NCBI GenBank assembly: GCA_028281215.1
Contig: JANQKH010000299.1
Location: 1-5,909 of the forward strand
Direction: 5' to 3'
Origin: Phycisphaeraceae bacterium
Lineage (GTDB): Bacteria > Planctomycetota > Phycisphaerae > Phycisphaerales > Phycisphaeraceae
DNA length: 5,909 nucleotides
In this document: positions 1-4,500 of the stretch, one piece after another
Layout of the letters: each line of letters starts with the position of its first letter
Numbering within the stretch: position 1 is the first letter of the stretch
The notes under the pieces: generated by a model
Databases searched by the model: none
What the model was told of the DNA's origin: nothing
The model's input: the letters and a program-made list of their open reading frames with translations, nothing else
Position numbers and translations under genes: made by a program

Positions 1-589
1 CGGAGCCGAAGCCGGCTTTGTGGGACTCGAAGGTGACGGGTGCATCGGGTTTGCGTTTTTTGATGTCAGCGACGGCGGCGCGGATTTCATCGTCGGTGGG
101 CATCGCACTGGGCGGGCGGAAGCTGTATTTCACCGCGCGGCCGCCCCACGCGGCCTTGATGAGCAGCACCTGTTGGTCGAAGTGATCGCCAAGCGTCCAG
201 CCGATGCCGAGTTCGGGGCCGACGGTGGCGGCTTCGTAGCGTTTGCGGTTGTCATCGCGCGCCTGTTTGTATCCGCCGAACCCGACGGTGAGCGGCCCGA
301 ACTTGGGGAACTTGCTTTGCCCGCGTGTTTGTTTGTCAAGATAGGTGACCCAGACGTCATGGCGCACCGCCCATTTGCCGTCGGGTTTGAGATGTTTGAA
401 CCGATCGTGTGTTTTTGGATCGCCAATGACGGCATCGAGCGTGGAGGCAAGGGCTTTGCCTTCCATGTTGGATTGGCCGGCGAGGATGAAGACCTTAACG
501 GGCTTATTGGCTGGCGCGGCGTGGTTGGTTGCGGTGGTCAATCCGGCAATCAGAATCGCGAACAGCGTGGTGCAGTGAATTGTGGTCAT
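1..589 (-). CDS. Secreted SASA-family carbohydrate/sialate O-acetylesterase, partial (C-terminus off the left edge)
   Basis: Reading leftward from an ATG at 589 gives 196 codons with no stop before the edge, so the 3' end is missing. The N-terminus has a hydrophobic stretch (about residues 8-20, LFAILIAGLTTAT) followed by an Ala-rich HAAPA segment, which suggests a Sec signal peptide, though the n-region carries no Lys or Arg. Next comes VFILAGQSNMEGKA (residues 33-46), the block-I signature of the SASA (sialate O-acetylesterase, SGNH-like) family, with Ser40 as the predicted nucleophile. GPELGIG (124-130) and LIKAAWGGRA (143-152) match the conserved oxyanion-hole blocks. The catalytic Asp/His block would lie in the missing part. 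Members of this family remove O-acetyl groups from sialic acids or plant/algal polysaccharides such as xylan; the substrate here cannot be told. The start is supported by AAAGGA 6 nt upstream. The gene lies 122 nt downstream of the GNAT gene on the same strand. Confidence 0.86.
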   Translation of the reverse strand, partial: MTTIHCTTLFAILIAGLTTATNHAAPANKPVKVFILAGQSNMEGKALASTLDAVIGDPKTHDRFKHLKPDGKWAVRHDVWVTYLDKQTRGQSKFPKFGPLTVGFGGYKQARDDNRKRYEAATVGPELGIGWTLGDHFDQQVLLIKAAWGGRAVKYSFRPPSAMPTDDEIRAAVADIKKRKPDAPVTFESHKAGFGS

Positions 590-595
590 GAGATT

Positions 596-601
596 TCCTT
601 T
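596..601 (-). promoter_or_regulatory. Ribosome binding site of the SASA esterase gene
   Basis: On the minus strand AAAGGA lies 6 nt before the ATG at 589. It fixes the start that includes the signal peptide rather than the internal Met42 inside the GQSNMEG motif. Confidence 0.6.
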
Positions 602-711
602 GCTGAGCGGCATGGGCAGCGAGCCGTCATCGCCTCGATATTAGTCCGGCAACGTCATTAGTTCGGGCACTCAACGCGTCACCCTCCGATTGTGTTTCTC
701 CGAACAAGGTA

Positions 712-1200
712 TCAGTCGTGGTCCCTGAATCGCATCCACGAATAATCTCGCGGCTGCCCCTCGTTGTATCGACGCTGGTCCTGCGACGTTGCCTCAACGA
801 ATCCAGCGGACTGATAGCACCGGATCGCAGCCGTGTTTTCGGGGACGACGCGCAAGAAGATGTTCTCAAGACTGAATGTGTCGGCTTCCGCTACCAACAT
901 TCGCACGAATTCGCGGCCGACGCCACGACCGCGAATCTCGGGGTCAACGATGATTCGCGCCAGTTCGACTTCGCATTCCGATTCATCCACCCACAACTCA
1001 CCATAGGCGACGGCAACGTCTCTGTGGAGCCCCAGGCGTGGATGGACGCCCGCCTCGCTGTGCCATTCGCTCAGCAGATGTCGTGGCGGGGGAAAGGGCG
1101 CGGCAACGCCCGCCCACTGTTGCATCTCATCCGAATGATGAATCCAACCGAGAATCCGGTCAGCCCATGAATCGTCAAACTCGCGAAGTTGCAGTGTCAC
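712..1200 (-). CDS. GNAT-family N-acetyltransferase
   Basis: This 162-aa protein has the usual length and layout of a single-domain GNAT enzyme, which transfers acetyl from acetyl-CoA to an amine. Motif A is visible as RIIVDPEIRGRGVG (82-95), whose RGRGVG (90-95) is the pyrophosphate-binding loop, followed by a helix EFVRMLVAEA. Motif B is LRVVPENTAAIRCYQSAGF (116-134), with the typical N-x-x-A-x-x-x-Y arrangement (Asn122, Tyr129) and the GF turn. The N-terminal LREFDDSWADRILGWI plus DEMQQWAG resembles the opening of RimJ/RimL-like proteins. The start is GTG at 1200; the next Met (residue 26) would cut off the first strand and helix. The substrate, whether protein, antibiotic or small molecule, cannot be inferred. 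The gene starts 8 nt after the stop of the upstream metallohydrolase, with AAGGAA 11 nt before the GTG partly inside that gene's last codons, so the two are probably translationally coupled. No signal peptide: cytoplasmic. Confidence 0.9.
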   Translation of the reverse strand: MTLQLREFDDSWADRILGWIHHSDEMQQWAGVAAPFPPPRHLLSEWHSEAGVHPRLGLHRDVAVAYGELWVDESECEVELARIIVDPEIRGRGVGREFVRMLVAEADTFSLENIFLRVVPENTAAIRCYQSAGFVEATSQDQRRYNEGQPRDYSWMRFRDHD

Positions 1201-1208
1201 GATCGGCG

Positions 1209-3785
1209 TTATTCCTTCGGAAGCGCCACACCCAAATCATCCCCGTTCGCTTTGAACCCGCCACCGTCGACATCAACGAAGATGGGGTTCGATACGGCGA
1301 TTGGCATCAGTTTGCCGCGCGAGTTGCCGTACACCTTGCCGAGCGTCAGGCCTTCGCCCGCCGCCGCCACGATGAGGTGGGCGTCTTTGGTCAGTTCGAT
1401 GTTGATCATCCGGTCGTACTTCACCACGCCGTTGCCGAAGTGGTCGGCGTGGGTTTTGCGGGTGTAGTTCAATCGTTTGTCCGGCACGCCGTTGACGAAC
1501 ACCTGCACGCGGTTGATGTCGAACCAGTTCGGGCATTGCACTTTGACGCGCAATCGCACTTTGCCGTCAAACGAGGAGATATCTTCGCCGGCGGTGGCGA
1601 TGACGTTTTTGCCGGGTTTTCTTACTTTGTCGGTAATGGACGCAGCGTAGGCGTTCACCTCCATGTAAGGCCCCGTGCTCATGATGATGTTGCCCTTCTC
1701 GCTGTTGCGCACCATTTCCATGGTGTCGATCTTCGCAGGATCGTCGGTCGAGCTTTTGATCCAGTTGCGAAGCCAGCCTGAGCCGTGGAAGTTGTAATGG
1801 GCATCCGTGTTGACCACGCCGGGGATGCGGTAGCCCTGGTTGAGCATCTGCATCCATTCAAACATGCGGTTGCCTTTGCGCGGCGCGGCGAGGATGTTGG
1901 CCGGCGGATGGATTTCGATCACGTCCATGAATTCCGGCGTGCCGAACCCGCCATCAGCTTTGCCGTCGAGGTTCTTGTCCATGAACACCTTGCGGATGTT
2001 GGGGTGGTTCTGCTGCACGAGTTTTTCCGACTTGTCATCCCAGTAGGCGAGCCGTTGGAATTGCACGCGCGGGTCGTTGTGCACGTGCGGTGCGCCGCCG
2101 TCCTGGGTGTGGGGCTTGTGGATCAGCGGGAAGGCATTCTGGTGATTCACATCGCCGGGTCGGCCGGTCAGTTCCATGCCGGAACAGGTTGCCATCAGGT
2201 GTTCGACGCCGAGCCGTTTGAGCACGGGGATGTAGGAATCGATGCGTTGGTGTTCGGTACACGGTGCAAATTCGAGGTGTTCACAGACCAGGTTCAACAC
2301 CCGGCCGCGCTGGCTTGAGGTGTTGTCGCCGGACGGGGACGAATGGCTGTGATACTCGGCGCTGACCCACCCGGGCGTTTTGACCGTCCGGATCAGTTTG
2401 CCGGTCAGGCGCGTGACCTGCCCCGCTTTGACGTTGATGGTGGTGAAGATCGCGTCGTATTCCGGGCCGTAACTGATCGTGACGTCAAACTTTCCGGGAT
2501 GGATTTCCTGGGTGAACTGGCCGTTCGGCGTGTAGACGAGGTTGACCACTGCGTCAGTGCCGGAGTCGTGGAAGAAGTAGGGATCGCGCGTGCCGTCCTT
2601 GCCGATGAACTGCACCTTGCAGGGGATCGGCCGACCTTGTGCATCGGTGATGTGCCCGACGACGTAACCGGCGTTCGGCAGTTTCGCGTTGACGGCTACG
2701 GCGTTGTCCTTGTTCTCGGTGCCGGTGACGTTGAATGTCGTTTCCACTTTCGCCCGACCTGTCGCGGACACCGCCGCGTGCCACTCGCCTTTCGGAAGCA
2801 GGAACGGCAGGTTGCCTTGTGCATCGGTTCGACCACGCGCGTACAGACTCTTTTCGCCTTGACGGGTGATGATGACATTTGCATTGGCGACCGGGCCGGC
2901 ATCGTCGTTGGCGGACAGTTGCACGTGGCCCTGTTCATACTTCAACATCGTGCCGGCGATTCCCTTGACCTGCAACACATCGTTTCCGGGAATAATGATG
3001 CGCGTCAGTTCAATGCTTTCATTCGCACCGAGTGTGACCTTGCGTTTACCGTCCTTTTCGTAATACACCGACCCCGGCACGCCGCCGCGCCCGGCCGGGC
3101 CGGGCGCGACTTTGAAGTCCTTGCTGACGAAACCATACGCTTGGTTGAACCAGCGATCGTAAACCCAGTGCATGTTGAGTTTGCCGTCTTGGCCGTGCTC
3201 AAACGTGCGGTCGGCGCGCATGGAATCGACCAGGTCGACCGTGACCGCCTTTTCACCGTTGTTGGTGAACGTGGTGTTGCACTCGATCCACTCCCAGCCG
3301 TCCTCGAGGATGTAGGTGGTGACCACGAGCAGTCCGTTTTCGCCGGGGTTGTTGCGCACCTCGGCGATCAGACGTTTGGCGGTGGCGACGGGTTTGTCTT
3401 TGTGCGGCTGCGTGGTCGAGCGAGGCCGATCCGTGCCGATCATCAACTGCCGACGATACGGCGCCCGTCTTGCATACGGATAAAATGCGCTGAGCTGATC
3501 GCTTTGCCGATCGCGGCGGGTCAGGTCGATCAGGCAGCCTGCGATTTCATGCACGGTGAGATTCGCGCGGCGACCATCAATCGCCTGCGCGATAACCGCC
3601 ACGATTTTGTCATTGCGCAAAACGTGGTCGCCGTAGATTGCGTCCACTTCCTTGCCTTGCGGGGCGTAGGTGTCCCACGTGTCCGGACGAAGCTTGACCA
3701 GTTCGCCGGCGTGTGTGGTGGTAGAAGTGATCGCGAAGAGCGAGCCAACGCAGAACAGCGAAACGATAAACAGCCGACCGGCCAT
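1209..3785 (-). CDS. Secreted CehA/McbA-like PHP-domain metallohydrolase with carboxypeptidase-regulatory-like repeats
   Basis: 858 aa. The N-terminus has a clear Sec signal peptide (Arg4, hydrophobic 5-19, predicted cut after THA at Ala26). Residues about 27-285 form a beta-rich N-terminal region of unrecognised function (IDLTRRDRQSDQLSAFYPYA, 86-105). Residues about 290-365 and 370-465 look like two carboxypeptidase-regulatory/CnaB-type beta sandwiches; each has the 'ITxxxGR/TDAQG' turn (TDAQGNLP, 320-327; GHITDAQGRPIPCKVQF, 377-393). From about 470 a PHP-type metal-binding domain follows: HSH (His479, His481), TEH (Glu511, His512), DVNHQNAF (545-552), NHP (593-595), EIHPP (624-628), NTDAH (Asp661, His663), and a late MSTGPYMEV (702-710) like the SxGP segment of CehA/McbA proteins. 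That family includes carbaryl hydrolase, and PHP domains hydrolyse phosphoesters, esters or amides; the substrate here is unknown. The ATG at 3785 has a perfect AAGGAGG 5 nt upstream. It leads a likely operon with the GNAT gene. Family assignment is firm, function is not. Confidence 0.88.
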   Translation of the reverse strand: MAGRLFIVSLFCVGSLFAITSTTTHAGELVKLRPDTWDTYAPQGKEVDAIYGDHVLRNDKIVAVIAQAIDGRRANLTVHEIAGCLIDLTRRDRQSDQLSAFYPYARRAPYRRQLMIGTDRPRSTTQPHKDKPVATAKRLIAEVRNNPGENGLLVVTTYILEDGWEWIECNTTFTNNGEKAVTVDLVDSMRADRTFEHGQDGKLNMHWVYDRWFNQAYGFVSKDFKVAPGPAGRGGVPGSVYYEKDGKRKVTLGANESIELTRIIIPGNDVLQVKGIAGTMLKYEQGHVQLSANDDAGPVANANVIITRQGEKSLYARGRTDAQGNLPFLLPKGEWHAAVSATGRAKVETTFNVTGTENKDNAVAVNAKLPNAGYVVGHITDAQGRPIPCKVQFIGKDGTRDPYFFHDSGTDAVVNLVYTPNGQFTQEIHPGKFDVTISYGPEYDAIFTTINVKAGQVTRLTGKLIRTVKTPGWVSAEYHSHSSPSGDNTSSQRGRVLNLVCEHLEFAPCTEHQRIDSYIPVLKRLGVEHLMATCSGMELTGRPGDVNHQNAFPLIHKPHTQDGGAPHVHNDPRVQFQRLAYWDDKSEKLVQQNHPNIRKVFMDKNLDGKADGGFGTPEFMDVIEIHPPANILAAPRKGNRMFEWMQMLNQGYRIPGVVNTDAHYNFHGSGWLRNWIKSSTDDPAKIDTMEMVRNSEKGNIIMSTGPYMEVNAYAASITDKVRKPGKNVIATAGEDISSFDGKVRLRVKVQCPNWFDINRVQVFVNGVPDKRLNYTRKTHADHFGNGVVKYDRMINIELTKDAHLIVAAAGEGLTLGKVYGNSRGKLMPIAVSNPIFVDVDGGGFKANGDDLGVALPKE
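1212..1217 (-). promoter_or_regulatory. Ribosome binding site of the GNAT gene, overlapping the end of the upstream gene
   Basis: On the minus strand AAGGAA directly precedes the TAA stop (1211-1209) of the metallohydrolase and lies 11 nt before the GTG at 1200. The spacing is slightly long. It supports the GTG start and suggests that ribosomes finishing the upstream gene help to start this one. Confidence 0.45.
3086..3108. repeat. Perfect GC-only inverted repeat inside the metallohydrolase gene
   Basis: Arms CGCGCCCGGCC and GGCCGGGCGCG, 11 nt each, flank a single central G. The 23 nt contain no A or T and lie in a longer all-G/C run (3080-3108). In the protein they encode the APGPAGRG stretch (about residues 227-234), a likely flexible loop in the N-terminal region. 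There is no T run after either arm, so it is not a terminator. It may be a by-product of Gly/Pro/Ala/Arg codons. Confidence 0.75.
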
Positions 3786-3790
3786 GAATG

Positions 3791-3797
3791 CCTCCTT
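3791..3797 (-). promoter_or_regulatory. Strong Shine-Dalgarno of the metallohydrolase gene
   Basis: On the minus strand AAGGAGG stands 5 nt before the ATG at 3785. It is the best SD in the window and settles the start codon so that the signal peptide is included. Confidence 0.8.
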
Positions 3798-3814
3798 CGG
3801 TCAGTGGAACGCGC

Positions 3815-3820
3815 ATTCTA
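3815..3820 (-). promoter_or_regulatory. Candidate -10 box (TAGAAT) for the metallohydrolase gene
   Basis: On the minus strand TAGAAT, one mismatch from TATAAT, would start transcription about 20 nt upstream of the ATG at 3785, just 5' of the SD. I find no TTGACA-like -35 box at 16-18 nt, so this is a weak call based on the -10 match and the position. Confidence 0.3.
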
Positions 3821-3878
3821 ATCGCTGGGACGTGACGACCGCGAATGTCTTGTAACAGCGATGTGGGTTTGGCGCGCC

Positions 3879-3884
3879 TAGAAT
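3879..3884 (+). promoter_or_regulatory. Candidate -10 box (TAGAAT) for the zinc-ribbon protein gene
   Basis: TAGAAT on the plus strand would give a leader of about 30 nt before the ATG at 3921. The only -35-like element, TTGTAA at 3850-3855, is 23 nt away, which is too far for standard sigma-70 spacing. It is the same hexamer as on the opposite strand of this divergent region. Confidence 0.27.
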
Positions 3885-3920
3885 GAATCACCTTCCCCTT
3901 GGACGACATGAGAGCGCGCC

Positions 3921-4376
3921 ATGGTTGTCCACCTGCTTGATCGAAAACGCATCGAACGAAAAGCCCCGAAACGGCGATGCCCCCGCTGTCGATTCGATTT
4001 GCGGGGCCATCGGCCGGAGGGGGCGTGCCCGGAGTGCGGCGAGCGTTTCGGTTTTGCGTGCAAGCGGTGTGACTATCCCCTGACGGCAAGAATCGCGGGC
4101 GAATGTCCCGAATGTGGTCGGCGCTATGACAAGGGGCGTGACATCGGTGTGCGCTGGCGAGGACGGTTGCAGCACGATCGTCGTTCGTTTTGGCGACGGT
4201 TTGAGGATTGGTGTCGTCGCGTGTGGATTGTGGATTTCTCATTTACCACCTGCAGTGTTGTGTATTTCTCAATTGTGACGGTCTTTTGCTTGCTTGAGTA
4301 TTGGTTGCTCGTGCCTTTGATGCTGTGCATCTGGGCCTCCTGGTATGCCGTGTGGTTGGTCACGGATGAGGAATGA
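3921..4376 (+). CDS. Tandem zinc-ribbon protein with a C-terminal membrane hairpin (hypothetical)
   Basis: 151 aa, function unknown. After a basic N-terminus (residues 8-19) there are two consecutive four-cysteine ribbons: C20PRC23...C36PEC39 with RFDLRG between them, and C47KRC50...C62PEC65 with DYPLTA. Each is CxxC-x(11-12)-CxxC and should bind one zinc ion. The 'C..C.YDLRG....CPECG' form is typical of many uncharacterised planctomycete membrane proteins (my recollection of the group). A basic/aromatic linker (78-101, RWRGRLQHDRRSFWRRF) leads to a hydrophobic region at about 103-147 that can make two membrane helices split near Glu126-Tyr127; the protein ends in DEE. It is probably an inner-membrane protein with cytoplasmic ribbons. 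An in-frame TGA at 3909-3911 forces a start after it, and 3921 is the first ATG. The upstream SD is poor (GAGAG at 3910-3914). It is divergent from the metallohydrolase and upstream of threonine synthase, with no evident functional link to either. Confidence 0.8.
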   Translation: MVVHLLDRKRIERKAPKRRCPRCRFDLRGHRPEGACPECGERFGFACKRCDYPLTARIAGECPECGRRYDKGRDIGVRWRGRLQHDRRSFWRRFEDWCRRVWIVDFSFTTCSVVYFSIVTVFCLLEYWLLVPLMLCIWASWYAVWLVTDEE

Positions 4377-4420
4377 TTGTCAGCACGCGTGATCAGACCA
4401 CCGCCTTCGCTGCGCAGAGC

Positions 4421-4448
4421 ACTTTCTACTTCCGACTTCCCACTTTCC
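4421..4448. repeat. Degenerate heptamer tandem repeat, consensus ACTTYCN
   Basis: Four in-phase 7-nt units are visible: ACTTTCT (4421), ACTTCCG (4428), ACTTCCC (4435) and ACTTTCC (4442). Further decayed or out-of-phase copies continue to about 4493 (ACTTCCC at 4464, ACTCCGC at 4473, ACTATCC at 4487). The minus strand reads NGRAAGT repeats. The tract fills most of the 124-nt gap before threonine synthase and is almost all pyrimidine on the coding strand. It resembles in style the short heptanucleotide tandem repeats known from cyanobacteria (STRR), but no identity is claimed. Confidence 0.7.
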
Positions 4449-4488
4449 CCTTCAACCCTCCCCACTTCCCCCACTCCGCTTTCCGCAC

Positions 4489-4494
4489 TATCCT
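4489..4494 (+). promoter_or_regulatory. Candidate -10 box (TATCCT) of threonine synthase, possibly giving a leaderless mRNA
   Basis: TATCCT ends 6 nt before the ATG at 4501, so transcription would begin at or next to the start codon. No SD exists upstream (the preceding bases are almost all pyrimidine), which fits leaderless translation. No -35 match is seen. The box also lies at the end of the degenerate ACTTYCN tract, so it could be chance. Confidence 0.3.
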
Positions 4495-4500
4495 GCCTTC

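Noticed and set aside
20..661. Plus-strand open frame (213 codons) opposite the SASA gene
   Set aside because: The minus strand holds GQSNMEG, GPELGIG and WGGRA in one frame with an SD. The plus frame has no family features.
590..711. Possible terminator or separate promoter between the GNAT and SASA genes
   Set aside because: I found no GC-rich stem followed by T residues. The TTCGG/CCGAA arms are about 30 nt apart, and the TAATAT at 643-638 (minus) has two mismatches and no -35 box.
1038..1781. Plus-strand open frame (247 codons) across the GNAT/metallohydrolase junction
   Set aside because: It overlaps two well-supported minus-strand genes and their junction; no SD or known motif is seen.
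2343..3821. Long plus-strand open frame (492 codons) opposite the metallohydrolase
   Set aside because: It is antisense to a gene with a signal peptide, perfect SD and conserved metal motifs. Its translation is low in recognisable motifs, rich in Val/Gly/Asp/His/Arg as expected of the complement of GC-rich codons, and runs past the start of the real gene.
3610..4242. Minus-strand open frame (210 codons) spanning the divergent intergenic region
   Set aside because: It overlaps the zinc-ribbon gene antisense and the metallohydrolase start in another frame. Its residues are Arg/Thr/Pro/Ala-rich without motifs.
4395..4420. Short palindromes (TGATCA, CTGCGCAG) after the zinc-ribbon gene as a terminator
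   Set aside because: Stems are only 6-8 nt in all without loops, and the following sequence is C-rich rather than a T run.
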